The notes under the pieces: model-generated
Seen by the model: only the letters and a program-made list of their open reading frames with translations
What the model was told of the DNA's origin: nothing
Database searches by the model: none
Shown here: one piece after another, positions 34,540-46,223 of the stretch
Layout of the letters: the number at the start of each line of letters is the position of its first letter
How positions within the stretch are numbered: position 1 is the stretch's first letter
Position numbers and translations under genes: made by a program
Assembly (NCBI GenBank): GCA_034401135.1
Contig: JAWZSP010000004.1
Span: 4,030,001 to 4,094,000 of the forward strand
Reading direction: 5' to 3'
Length of the DNA: 64,000 nucleotides
Source of the DNA: Volutella citrinella
Lineage: Eukaryota > Ascomycota > Sordariomycetes > Hypocreales > Nectriaceae

Positions 34540-34551
34540 CCCCCCCCCCCC
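34540..34551. repeat. 12-base poly-C tract
   Basis: Uninterrupted run of 12 C in gene-free DNA. Confidence 0.85.
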
Positions 34552-36293
34552 ACGACCGCTATCGCCCCGAAGCCTGCCACGGGATGGAAGAAGCTTCCTC
34601 TCTTGCGCATGTCCCACCCTTCCGCACGCATCGTCAGCTCATGGTGCTGTGTGCATTGCAGAAGAGCTTAGACCAAGCCTTCTTGCACAACTCCAACATA
34701 CAGCACAATCACAGTGCGGGATGAAGTCCGCCCACGTCCATGTGGAAGCTGCTGGCACCGTTGCGCTAATAAGAAGCGCGCTGGCAGAAGCTTGAGCCAT
34801 AGTCCTGCTGGAAGCCTGGGAGTGTAATTAGTTTGCTCCTTGTTATCGCGTCGGTTTGAGTGAGGTTGCGATGCCGCGCTGCCACGTGAGGCATCGGCCG
34901 CCCACTCTGATAAATCAATTGGCCTTGCACAATGTGTCAAACCTATCTCTGGTAAACGGTGATGACCGGTTTCCCATCTAAACAATAACGCCTCAACTGT
35001 GTCGTGGCAGTGATAGCGTCGATGCTAGTGGGGTATCCGGCGTCCAGCGCTCGACTGCGCGGTGTTGGTGTGCAGCCCAGCCAATGTTGACACCAGCACT
35101 AAACATGGAAGCCAGCAGTACGACTGGTCAGTGTGGGGCCGTGTCATTGTTCGCACCTGCTGTCCACAGTGTCCAGAGCCCTGGGTCTGGTGCTGGCGCC
35201 GTGCATCTTGTGCGACAGAATGTGTCTGCATAACCCAGATGGCCCAGATGGCCCCAGATGACGCCTTGATCAAGCTAGCGAGGATCACTGCCCCAATAAT
35301 GAGCAGTCGCTAGCCGCAGGCCGACGAAAAAGGAAGCGCTGTCTAATCTTGCAAGAGCGGGGTGACTGTTGCTCACTCGTTGATACTCATATACGAAAGA
35401 GATTCGTAAAGCTCAAAATGGTAGGTGATTGATGAAGGCGCAGTTTGACTTGAACAACCTTATCCGGCATGGCAAGGTAGGATGGGAGCCAGTAGGCTAT
35501 GGGACCGACACCTATGCAGGACAAGATCCCACATCGGTCGAGAAACAAGCCAGAAGCCAGAGAAGAGGACTGTCAGGGACTAGTCCAGTTGTGCAGCAGC
35601 TTGGCACGCACACTGACGGCACGAGCACTGGCGCAGCCGCGCAGGGCACATCATGGATCTCCATCATTCTCCGTAGTAGTGTTAGTGCGTAGTCACGTGC
35701 GAGCCGGCAAGCCTCCAATGATAGCTCCTCCGCTCCAAAACCAGGTCGAACAACAGCAAACGAGCATCGCGATCGCCTGGCTCGTGGCCAAAGCCGGGTG
35801 TTGGATACTGTGTGAGCTTGGGCAGGATGGTATTCCCTGTCTGGTCCTCGGCGACGACGTTGGCCCTTCCGTCGGCGCTGTGACGGGGCGCGCCCAGTGA
35901 TGCATCCACATGAAGGCGAATAGGATGGTAAGGGCCGGGATCTGGCTCCGAGCCGGGGAGCCCAGTGAGTCCAGCAGGACCGAGGAGTCGAGGAGCTCCT
36001 CGGTGGGTTAGAGGCATCGGCTCTCAGGACAGGCCCTCCGTCGGGCCTCAAAAGAACCCAGGAGCTGCCATTCTGCGGCGTATGTCTGCAGTTGCTCATG
36101 CCCCTGTCCGCTACCTGACCCACTACGCCTTTGGGGCCTACCAAGGGCTGGCTCATTACGGACTATCCGTCTCCTCGATGTTTGTCGTTGTGCAGACGGG
36201 GCGGCACTAGTTACGGTAGGCACTATGCCCCGTATGACCCAGCAAGGACGACGAGCGGGTCCGTCAGTGTGGTAGGTTCTTCGACAGTGAAGC

Positions 36294-36318
36294 AGAGCCA
36301 GAGCCAGAGCCAGAGCCT
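36294..36318. repeat. GAGCCA hexanucleotide repeat
   Basis: About four tandem CAGAGC/GAGCCA units in non-coding DNA. Confidence 0.85.
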
Positions 36319-36396
36319 CTATGGTGTTGTTGAAACCGGCTGCGGCCGGCGTCAACAGCCTGGAGGGCTTCCAGGGTAATTACGTGACACTGGGGT

Positions 36397-36430
36397 CCTC
36401 CTCCTCCTGCTGCTGCTGCTGCGGCTGCTG
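36397..36430. repeat. CTC/CTG trinucleotide run
   Basis: CTC units change into CTG units with one CGG interruption, in gene-free DNA. Confidence 0.85.
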
Positions 36431-38524
36431 TGTGAGCCTGCAATGCAAGCAGAGCGGTAGTGGCTACTTGCAGCGCCCAGGACGCACAGTCAGAGGATGC
36501 TCGCAGCCAGTAGGCAGGACGCAGTAAGCAGCCAGTGCGAGACCTCGTACTCGAAAGAAAGTGGCGGTTCTGGTCCAGCTCCCGATGGTGAGGATCAAGC
36601 CGGCCGTGTCCCACTGTCGCTGCTTTTTGGCCTCGTCAGGACGCGCCTTTTTCGGTGGCCGTCTGGGCTGCGTCCCAGGATGCTCCCTCCTCCTCGTGAT
36701 GCACACTGCAAACTATGCAGAAAGTAGTACGCAAGGCCCAACGCGAGCAGAATGGGATTCTTTTCATGGTGTGCCACGCACGGGATTTCTGATGGCTCAT
36801 GTGTCTTGAGGGGCCACCGTCGCTAGTATCCGCTCCTTGTGTACCGTGCTTGAAGGCTGCTCCTCTCACCGTTTAGGCGCATGGAGGCGCCTTGTGAGGT
36901 GTCTCGACGGTCCCCTTAGCGGCACTTAGCCTGTGGTGGCCCTACAACCTACCACATGCGAGGGGCGAGCGGATGTCAGAGAATGCGCCTAGAACGCCGG
37001 TGTCAATCGCATACCGCCCCTCCATCGCAGACAGGCACCACCTATTTTTTTTTGCCCTCCATCTGCAGTTGAGGATGGAGGAGGAGGCTGAAACAAACTG
37101 CTTGTGGGGTGTCGTCCTTAGGCCCGTGGTGGCTGCTCCTTGGTCGTGTCGTACCTGAGAAAAATGCACACAACGGGCATAAACGAGCAGAAGGACGGCG
37201 CTGGGAGCGCCAGTTGGTGTGAGGACGGCCGCAAACCCCGTGCATACAGTGCCGGTGTGATGACTGTAGTAGCCGGGAGCACGGAACACGAGAAGGCGAA
37301 CCACAGAAAAAGGTCGTATCGAGTCTTTTGCCCTTACATGGCAATGTGCAGTGTGACGCATGTGCAGCAACACAGTGACGGTCGACCGACAGTGTGGTTA
37401 GACAACAGAGCAGTGGGCTTGCGGGTCCTTCATCCTGAGCCCGCCCGAGGGCCGCGCGCCTTGCTCCCGATAGGAGCGCAGCACAGCCGGGGCGGGGACC
37501 AGTGGACACAGCCAAGCTCGCCGAGCACCAAACTCAAGCATCAGACTCGCATCCAGAAGAGAGGTAGAGGGGTTTTTCGCCTCTGGGGACATCTACCCAC
37601 CGCCCGCTTGTTGTCCACAGTGCCCAGGAGTACGAGGTGTCGCAAGGGGGGCAGCAAAGAAGATGCAGGCACCTGCGCGTCTTTGTCTGGGTCTGTTGAC
37701 GCAAGCCGATGGAGACGGTCAGCCGAAATCGAACCAGGCAAGGATGCGCATGGCTCGGATCTAAGCAAGAAAGGCAGAGGCGGAGGCACCGATTGGCATC
37801 CAACTGGTCTGGGTTGGCCCGTGCAGCATCATCCGCAGTTGTGAGATATCTGCGTTGTCGAGACTGTCGAGACACGGTTCAAGGTGCGAGAAATCACAAG
37901 GGGATACGCAAATGGCGATAGGGAAGACATTGAGTGAAACTCCTTGCCGGCCATTACTAAGGTAGGAGCTCCTCAATAGTACATGTCAATTATTATCGCT
38001 GAGGGCCTGGGGGTAGCAGGGTATAGAACCGCAATCAGTACAGCAACCACCAACTACTATTGGCCAATTAATCCAACCCAATGAGGAGGAGCAACCTCAA
38101 TGCCCTCCTGCCCGTTTGTCAAGCTGCATAGGGCGCAAGGAGCGAGTACGAATCGTGCAATGACGAGTCCTACGAGTACCCAGGGAGAAGATCCTATTGC
38201 AGCGACATGTAGAAGCCAGCAAAGGCATCTGTTCTGTACAAATAATACAGAATCCTGGAGCTCAGCCACCTACAAACGCCGTACTATAGAAGCACTGGTG
38301 GTAGCTGCGCCTCACGCTCTTTCCTATCTCACAATGCCACAGTTTCGCTTGCCTGCCTTCTTACCTCCCCAAGAGCAATGTGTGATTCATGCCCTCCAGC
38401 AGATCGCAACATTTTCATTCACAGAGCAATGGCTTCGGAATCATTTGTTCCCGCCATTCATGTTCGCCCTGCGTTCCCGGCCGAATTTCCGACTTTTCCT
38501 TTTTTCCATCCCCACGGTACGGCA

Positions 38525-38544
38525 CATGCGGCACATGCCGCATG
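38525..38544. repeat. perfect 8-bp inverted repeat (hairpin)
   Basis: CATGCGGC, a 4-base spacer ACAT, then GCCGCATG. It could form a hairpin in RNA or DNA, or bind a dimeric protein. No gene lies next to it. Confidence 0.7.
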
Positions 38545-39092
38545 GCTCCAGTTCTATTCCACCGCGGCGGATCCCATCCGGATTGGATCTGGTACTTCTC
38601 CCCTTGCCTGAAGGCTTGTTGGAGGCACTGACTACCTAGTAATCTGACGACTGCATCTGGTAGGTACGCGAGCGAGACTGTGCCGAGGGCGACATCGTCA
38701 TTCATGCAAGCCCTGCCCTAGAGCACAAGTCGGTGTGATCCAGACGCAGCACACGCATACCAAACTCAAACTCGGGCCTCACAGCTTATGCCGCCCAAGT
38801 CTAGGTATCCTGTCCTTAATTGCCGTGTGTTAAAATCCATGGCGGCCGGCTTGAGCAAGGCCGAGTGTCTGGCTGGGTCATCTCCAACCCGCCTGTGGCC
38901 TGTGCAGCATTGACGGACGAAGAGAGAGCGCGTGCGGGCAGGCAGTCGACGATTTGTTCCATCAACAGTTGCCGATGCACAGAGTCCGGGTTCCCGACAG
39001 GCCTCGTCAACTTGCTCCTCAAGCTCCTCCCATGCGGGACTCGTCCTCCAGCACCCTGGACCATGGTCGGTTAAATCCCAGTCCCTGCTTCA

Positions 39093-39107
39093 CCCCCCCC
39101 CCCCCCC
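39093..39107. repeat. 15-base poly-C tract
   Basis: Uninterrupted run of 15 C in gene-free DNA. Confidence 0.9.
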
Positions 39108-41278
39108 GCGAGTGGTCCGCCTACCAGCCCTTCGTGTGCTAGCAACCCATCCCAGCCCTTCCAAACCCTTCCAAGCCATGCTCGCCGGGGATTCTCACCC
39201 TCTGTGCCGGTTTGCCATATCCCCACGAGTGCCCACTACACCCCACCTCCCCAACCCCGTCTGGAGGGCATGATGCCTGAGGGTTTGCGCCTGTGCTGGC
39301 TGTTCTCGCCATCATCCTCTGACCACTCCCGGGTAGCTGCTGTTTCATCAGCCGCGCTTATATTTGGAAATGTATGATACATTGTTCCCTGAGGATGACG
39401 GGACGGAGCACGGTTGCCATCGCGTGCATTCGCGTCAATCTTTCAACAGTTTATTATCGGCAAGGTATGGCTTCTTCAGATGGGCTGTGGACAGTTTCAA
39501 CATTCTTCACTCACATGTGAGTCGTCCATTGTCCTGCAGCAAGAAGATCCTGTTTAGGAACCAGTGAATCAATCTAGCCTGGAAGGACGCTATGCCGAAT
39601 ACAGGGCTAGCAGAGAGCAAGTCAGCCATGCAGAATACAGGAGTCAATGGTGGTTGATTCTGCTTGGATGTTGTAGGGATCATCACTCAACCAACCACTT
39701 CCATCCAGCCACGGCAAACCGAAAGGCCCGACGTTATACACTGCGCGGTTCAAGAGCTCCCCTCATTGCTTCAGGGGTTAACCACAGGCATGGAACTGCT
39801 GGCGTGGAGATTTTCGTGGCATATACCTGTTGAGGAAAGTGAGTTTTGTAGAAGAGGGGCCCGAGCCTTGCTGCATATGGCATCATGACTGATACGGCCA
39901 AACGGCCCTGTCTATCACCCTAGCTACTAACTAATTACCTTATCCATACGTGGCACAAGACTGTCCTACGTCCATGGTATTCCCACGGTACAAGCCTCGA
40001 GCGAGCTTCGACGGCGAATGGCGTCGACCGCAGAGCTGCCAAGGAATATCCGCCATTCTATTATGTTCGACGCTAAAACCCTGAGAAACGCCGCGAGCTC
40101 CCCGGCTTCGCAACAGGGCCCTTGCTGCGGGCCGACCAGGCGATGTGACAACACTTACTCGACGCTACGGACGTAAGAGTGCGCCAAGCCCTGCATTGGC
40201 AGTTCCTCGAGTAAGTGTGGCAGTTCCCGTCTCGAACTGTTGCATCATTACATGGGCTCAGTCAACACCCCGCTGGTGCTCCGCGTCGCTTGATGCGGAT
40301 GCGATCTGCCCATCCCACCCACCCCCCTCGGATGCCATTCACAAGCTGGCTATGCTCTCTGCGCAACGCCTTACGGATCACTCTAGGTCCGGTCTCGTAG
40401 GAAGCAACACCGTTCCTGCACATGGTCCTCGGCTTGACAGCTCCCTCCCACTCCCACGCCAGGGGTCATTGTGGCGCGCGCCCTGCAGTCTTTCTCTCTC
40501 GATCAAGATTGTTGCAACACCTGTCATCTCGGGGTTACAGCAGCTTGGTTCCGCTCGTCCTTCACGTTTGCTCTTCGCCCAGGGGGAAGTACGAAAACCC
40601 AGGCTGGTTTGTTTCGACCCGACAAGCATTTTTCTCCCCAGCATCCACCCTCACGACCGGGGCCGCGCGAACTTCAAGTCCAATCGGGAACTCATCACCG
40701 ATAGGTCAAATTGCGCTCATTTACTAGGCCTCAGTCTCCGCGCACTTGCATTCATCGGGATCGACAACACATGTCGATCGACACTTCGCTACAAACTGCG
40801 ACGCAGTCCATCGAACCATCCTGGTCTATCTGGGCTGCCATCTGGATATCCCGTGGTCGTGCGATACCGCGGTCTACTATAGCACGAGATCAGGGGTTGT
40901 GGTTTTGAAACATATTAGGTATCCTATGTAGTTAGTTGCGGGTCGGCCGCAACGGTCCCTCCATCCACCACCAGGCCTTGAAATGCCCATGTGCGCATCG
41001 CCAAAAGCCAAGTCTTGAATCGCCTGCCCTACATGCACCCCACGTGAGAGAGGTATCGGGGAATAGGAGTAACATCCCAGAGACTTGTATAGGAGAACGA
41101 CAAACGACAAACAACCAGCCTCATGAATCCCCCTCTCTATGCGATCTACCCAGAAATAGAACCACTATGTAGAATAAAAAAAGCAAGAAACACTTGACGT
41201 TTGGAGCCAACGTATCAAAAAAAAACTCCGGCGCCGGCCAGAAACACAAGCGATAGCCGGGATTTGAACCTACTACGA

Positions 41279-43506
41279 TTACGAATTCAGTAAAGGGGTT
41301 GAAGCACTCTGTTGTTGTCGGTGTTGTTGTTGGTACCCGCCCGCAAAGGCCGGTGCGGCCACAGGTCTGTCCTCGACATCGCTGGATCCTGGGTCGTCCC
41401 TTCGGGGCGCCCTGCGGACGCGGAAGAAGTCTCCAAGAGTATCGCTGAGGCTGCGTGAGCGGCGGCGTGTCTGATCGCCTTCGCCTGCCGGCCCTTCGCC
41501 TACCAGCCCTTCGCCGAATGCATCAGCAGGGCTATCCTCTGACGCATTGGCCGCAGCTTGCTCGTGCAAGCTATCGGAATCGTCACCGAAGAAGAGGCCC
41601 GCGCGGATGCTCGATCGGATTCGCCGCAGCGATGATTGCTGTAAACGGGGATCGTCTTTGGCCCGCAGGAACGCATCCTTGACCACTGCTGTGACTGTGG
41701 ATGACAACGGTGAGGGCGAGATGAATGTCCTAGACCGGTGGTGCGTGCCAGGCTTGGTCGGGCTGATGCTAGGCCGGGGCGGCAACGATCCATCGGGCGC
41801 TGTGACCGCCCTCAATGGGGTTGCAGGATTAGACTGCGTGGGCGCCAAATCCAAGGCGGGTGGTTCATCAACAACGACAGAATCCGTCGAATAGGTCCTG
41901 ATGCCTCGCCCCGGCGGAGTGGACGGGACCCCCACGTCCCTCCATGCATTGCTGTGGATTGGCCCTTCTGCCTGTGCAGGGGGCGGGTGCGAACTGTTGG
42001 ATCCAAGAATCCTCACCGATGGCACCTCTCCTCCTTCCTGCTGTGGCGTGACGACCGCTTTAGCGCTGTCGTGTTGGTTAAGATAGGATATGCGGCTGGA
42101 TCTGCGTGACTGTGGCGTGGGAGCGGTGTCCTGGGCTGGCGCAATGGCATTGTCATCCTGATCGACCAGGCCGATTGTCTCTTCCACTCCTTCAGCGTCA
42201 GACAAGACATCGTCGTCATCACCGAGGCTTTGTTCCCTGCCGCTAGTAATGAGGAACACGCCGAAGAAGGTGAGTAAACAGCCCCCGACAAATTTGGCTG
42301 CCTGCTCGGCCGTCGTCCTCTCGAAGTCGCGGTATAGGACTGCGCTGCCAATAATGACACACAGGGTGAATGTGACAAACTGAATTGGGATGACTTGAGT
42401 CGAGTCGAACCGTTGCAGCGACTTGTTGACATATCGAATCTGCATCACGGCAGTGCCGAGGAGGATGAGGAGGAGCACATAGGTGACGGGAGTAGTGAAT
42501 GCTCTCCAGAGAGTTGAAGAAAGCATCGAGGAGACGCCCTTTGTCGATAGGGCAGTATAACCTCCTGCGTTCACGTCAGCTTTAACCAGCACAGAATTAC
42601 AACAAGGCGAGAGAGCGCACCAAAGAGGCCAACGAGACCCAGGTCGATCAATATCGTGCGCCTCCCATATCGTGGGCTCGCCCACATTAGGACGGCAATG
42701 AGGAATATTGTGACTCCCAAGTAAATCTCAAAACCCAGAGTCCTTATATGATCCCAGACATCGTGGGGGTTCAGCTTAGTCTCCTCTTGCTTCGCACTCA
42801 ATACAACTGTCACGACACCTCCGACAGCGATTACGACGCCCCAGAAATCTCGTTGGCGAAATGTCTCGTGGAACATGGCAGGGGCGATGATGCAGTTGGA
42901 TATTAGGGCGACGACGCCCAGCGGCGACACAATTGAAGCGGGAGCGAAGCCATAGGCTAGAAAGTTGCCCATCTCACCCAGCGTGATGAGGACCTGCCCT
43001 AGCCACCAGTACGGCGATTTGAGATATGACGACGCGACTTTGTCATCCTCTTGGTCGCTATCCCCGTCGTTGGAGGCAGTGGAATGGCATGAGCCCGTCA
43101 AGGGCTCGGTCTCGGAGTCATGGGCAGCAAGGCGATCTTCGTCAGTCAGTGTAGAAGCCCCGGTACCATTTCTGTAGCCATTCCCGTAACTGCCAGAATC
43201 AGTAGCGCCGTATGAGGTTCTAGGGCCTGAGCTTTTTGAGCGCCTCAGGGCATCTCTCGCCCTCCGTCGTATTTGATGGCGCTGCTTATTGAGACGCAAG
43301 TGCGCATATCTCTGGACGTTGAGCGCCAGCGCAATGAGGATGTTTCCCACAATAGCGGTGATGATTCCAATGAGCGAGGACCACTCCTGCAGCTTGTCGC
43401 CGGGATCGCCGCCGGGATTGTCACCAGAATCGTGTGTGCCCGTGTCATTGCGAGGCATGTGTGCAAGGACCGAGGGCCGATGCAGCTCGGCGATGGCTCC
43501 CAGCAT
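41279..43506 (-). CDS. NIPA-type magnesium transporter (DUF803)
   Basis: A multi-pass membrane protein of the NIPA family, related to the drug/metabolite transporter fold; animal members carry Mg2+. Exons are 43506-42621 and 42564-41279 with a 56 bp intron (GTGCGC donor, CTGAC branch, CGCAG acceptor), giving 723 residues. The splice restores GLVGLFGGYTALSTKGVSS, a conserved NIPA segment. About nine hydrophobic segments are seen, including LIGIITAIVGNILIALAL, the hallmark GNFLAYGFAPASIVSPLG, DFWGVVIAVGGVVTVVL, TTPVTYVLLLILL and AKFVGGCLLTFFGVFLI. An insertion of about 100 residues rich in Ser, Gly and acidic residues splits helix 1 from helix 2. A cytosolic tail of roughly 270 residues, rich in Ser, Pro and Arg, follows the last helix. 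The start is uncertain; Met17 is an alternative. Confidence 0.92.
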
Positions 43507-44926
43507 CGTCGAGCAGTATGAGAGGGAGCGGAAGTGGCGGGAGCGGTTCGCAGACTAGGCGCCGGAGGTTCAGGCAGGATATGCAGTCGGACGCTGTGCG
43601 TGTCTATCACGGGGGTATCGAGCAATGTCTGTGGCGGGCCGTCATGCACAACATGGCCGGCAGGTCGCGGACGACGTCAGAGCGCAAGGCTCAGACAGGG
43701 AGCTAAACGAACGGCGACGGAGGCTTCGGTGGTTGAGGACTTGGGGTCGTCGGATGGCGATAACGATAACAGCCCCGACGGGCGATGTCTCGGACGGGGA
43801 GGTGGAGATGTCGATGACGGGCTGGCGTTGGTGACGAGCCAACGGGCAAGACGTTGATGAAGCTTCAGGAGAGCAGGAGCAGGTATCGACTTCGGGTCTT
43901 TGGGATGGGGAAACCTGATGCTGCCCCAGGCAGGATGGACTGTGTGGTCACTGCCAGCGCTGGCGTCCGGCGCGCTATTGGTGCTGCCCAGCCGCAACCT
44001 CGGTGCTAGCCTGTACAAGGGAAATGGGCCACGAGAGCGCCGTGCGGTAGGTATTTTCCGACCAACGAGTACCTTGCCAAATCCAATGGATGCAGACATG
44101 TTCTGACGCTCCGCTAAATTACCACTGTCGTGCTAGTCGCAATTAATTTTGGGAAACCGACAGCGGCAACAGCAGCACAAGCCGAACAGCAACCTAATGG
44201 ACATGACGGATGCCCTGGGCTTGGCGTTGGCCCCGTTCGCCTTAGCGGGCGAAATGCGGACCCCAGGCGCCCCATGCTGTCATTTCGCATTTACGGCCCC
44301 AGTTAAAGCCCGGGCTCGGCGGGCGGGCACAGCGGGCACAGCGGGTAAGCAGTAATTATCAAGCATTGAAGCGATGGGCAGCCCGGCAGCACTCAAGCCT
44401 CCTTCAACCTGCCCGTGATGTTGATCGTGATGTGCTGCTGCCCCGTTGGCTGCTTTGCGCCACAATCATCCGTCAAGCCCGCACGCGCGTCTGCGAGAGT
44501 CACCCGTGAACCTCTGTGACCAGTCTGCGAATGGCCAACCACCCCACTCTTGCTGTGCATTGCTTTGCCTTGCTTGCTGCGCAGCGCTCATGAGGACTGT
44601 ACATAGTACGTACCTCAAAATTAGTCACGCAGGGTCGGACTGCCCTTCCTCCCGAACTCCCGACGGCTTGTTGGTGGTGTAGACTGTCATTAGTCTCTGT
44701 CGCGCACTGAGGTCCCATCCGCGAAATTCCGGGCTAACCCGCTTCTGGAACAATCCTTGGCCGAGATGGGGGATCCCTGATTCGTTCTGCCACGGACTAT
44801 CGTTTTCCACCAACTCGCTATTTAACGTTTGGCGTCAGAGGTCACTTAGACGTTTGCATCATAGCACTTCAGTGATTAGATTCACTCTCCTTACCATCTC
44901 TCATCCTTGTCATCAACGTATTCATC
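43507..44926. promoter_or_regulatory. divergent intergenic region, NIPA gene / orphan gene at 44927
   Basis: 1.42 kb between two outward-facing start codons. A 140-codon minus-strand frame (44099-43677) starts with ATG and a basic, presequence-like stretch, but has no recognisable domain and is not called. A CT-rich tract just before the ATG at 44927 fits a core promoter for that gene. Confidence 0.45.
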
Positions 44927-45979
44927 ATGACTGGCCGTGACGACCCCTCCTCTTCCTCGAGGGAAAGACCCTCGTCGGGATGGAAATGGAGCTCCTCCTT
45001 CTCGGCCTCGACCGGCGGCTCGGCCAAGGCGTCCGCCTCATCTAATACCATGGCTGACTCGGCCGGCGCCATGAGCCGCTACGACGGAGATGACCTCGGT
45101 GATGGACTGGGATACGGGTCTGCTCGCGCCAACCAGGACATGACCCTCGTAGCCCTCTCAGCATACTCGCCGCTCGCCCTCCACTCTCTGCGCCAGCCGG
45201 TCCCCAGCGATGCGCCTGCCACCCTAGACAAGTCCGTCTTCACATTTGAAGATGCCTTCGAGGACCTGCTCGCCGTATCACAGGGCCAGCCCCTGTCGGA
45301 CATCAGCTCCCGCTACGAGCAGCGCCGGTTGCTGCGATCCATGTTTGCTGACGACCACGAGCCCGCCTGGTTCTGGCTGCGTCGACTACAGACCCAGGGT
45401 TTGCTGGATGTCCCTAGCCCCGCGTCGTTGATGCGGATGGCCACCAACGCCAACTGGGACTTCTTCCACCGCGAGCTTGATCGTGTTGCCTCAGATGTCT
45501 GGCGGGGCGCTCGACGTGAAGAGCGTGACGACATCTTCTCTCGGGACTGGTTTGGTGATGATCGGCGCTCTGGTTCCGTCTTTGACGCTCCCGTGCGCAA
45601 CAAGGGACCCGACCATTTTGAGGAATTCTTCTCAGCTACCGAGTCTTCGTTCCCAAGTGGCCAATCTACGTGGGACACTTTTGTGAGGTCTTTCAATGAC
45701 GGCGGCAACAATGGCCCGCAGGGGGACAAAGCCCAGAGCAGCAAGAACCAAGAGGTCGTCAAGGATGAGTATGTTGATCGCTTCGGATACCTGCATAGCA
45801 AGGTTACCGTCAAGTCTCTCGACGATGACGGAAACCAGATCGGAAGCGAGACTCACTATACTGTGCGACCGGCGGACAAAAAGGACGGCGATCAAGCTAG
45901 CCAAGAGGAGGACAAGGATCGCTCTGGCTTCAACATGAATGGACGCCTCGAGACCAAGTCGAGTTGGTTTTGGAGGTGA
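44927..45979 (+). CDS. uncharacterised ascomycete protein
   Basis: Intronless 350-residue frame; I do not recognise a named family. Residues 1-70 are Ser/Gly/Ala-rich. The centre (about 70-260) is well structured in appearance, rich in Trp, Phe and charged residues, with segments such as VFTFEDAFEDLLAVSQG, PAWFWLRRLQTQGLLD and NWDFFHRELDRVASDVW. The C-terminus has DRFGYLHSKVTVKSLDDDGN followed by a TxYTVRPA motif, an alternation that suggests beta strands, then an acidic linker and a final SSWFWR. No signal peptide or membrane span is visible. The ATG at 44927 sits in a good context after a CT-rich tract. It converges with NOP4, only 244 bp between stops. Likely conserved among filamentous fungi, but function unknown. 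Confidence 0.8.
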   Translation: MTGRDDPSSSSRERPSSGWKWSSSFSASTGGSAKASASSNTMADSAGAMSRYDGDDLGDGLGYGSARANQDMTLVALSAYSPLALHSLRQPVPSDAPATLDKSVFTFEDAFEDLLAVSQGQPLSDISSRYEQRRLLRSMFADDHEPAWFWLRRLQTQGLLDVPSPASLMRMATNANWDFFHRELDRVASDVWRGARREERDDIFSRDWFGDDRRSGSVFDAPVRNKGPDHFEEFFSATESSFPSGQSTWDTFVRSFNDGGNNGPQGDKAQSSKNQEVVKDEYVDRFGYLHSKVTVKSLDDDGNQIGSETHYTVRPADKKDGDQASQEEDKDRSGFNMNGRLETKSSWFWR

Positions 45980-46223
45980 CACCGCCGTCTCTGACTGCCT
46001 TTGCTTCTTGCATTGTATTCCTTCCTGGTTTTTTGCTGCAAACAAACACACACTCTCTCTCGTCTAATGACTCAACGACACACCAAGAATGCATGATATA
46101 TCGCGACTGGAATTGAGCATAGCTAGCTCGACATCGAAATTCAAGGGGCGAATGATGGATGGATTTGCAACAGGGAAATTGTATACTAAATAAATTGATT
46201 CAGGTATCTGGGCCTCTACTGAC

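Larger units (their letters stand above)
32614..41278. other. 8.7 kb gene-free region upstream of the CRIB gene
   Basis: The largest gap in the window, between the CRIB start codon (minus strand) and the stop of the NIPA transporter gene. Reading both strands I find only short overlapping frames without recognisable domains or splice-supported extensions. Low-complexity items include poly-C at 34540 and 39093, a GAGCCA repeat at 36294-36318 and a CTC/CTG run at 36397-36430. There is also a perfect 8-bp inverted repeat at 38525-38544. Composition is mixed and not AT-skewed. It may be a long promoter for the CRIB gene, contain non-coding RNAs, or hold lineage-specific genes too short to see. 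Confidence 0.5.

Noticed and set aside
37140..37844. 234-codon plus-strand frame in the largest desert
   Set aside because: No domain, irregular composition, overlapping open frames on the other strand of similar length.
38378..38611. 77-codon frame with a regular Ala/Pro/Phe-rich sequence
   Set aside because: Its ATG is plausible but it has no homology I recognise and no splice extension; too weak to call.
40145..40882. 245-codon plus-strand frame
   Set aside because: No recognisable similarity, heavy overlap with other frames, no promoter-like leader; likely chance in GC-rich DNA.
41229..41285. tRNA-like 3' half on the minus strand (GGTTCAAATCC box B match followed by CCCGGCTATCGC)
   Set aside because: The T-stem does not pair, spacing from a CGT anticodon-like loop is five bases short, and the 5' half would fall inside the NIPA coding sequence with no D-arm or A box.
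43677..44099. 140-codon minus-strand frame with ATG and basic N-terminus
   Set aside because: No recognisable domain, composition like its non-coding surroundings, and it overlaps the divergent promoter; kept out pending transcript evidence.
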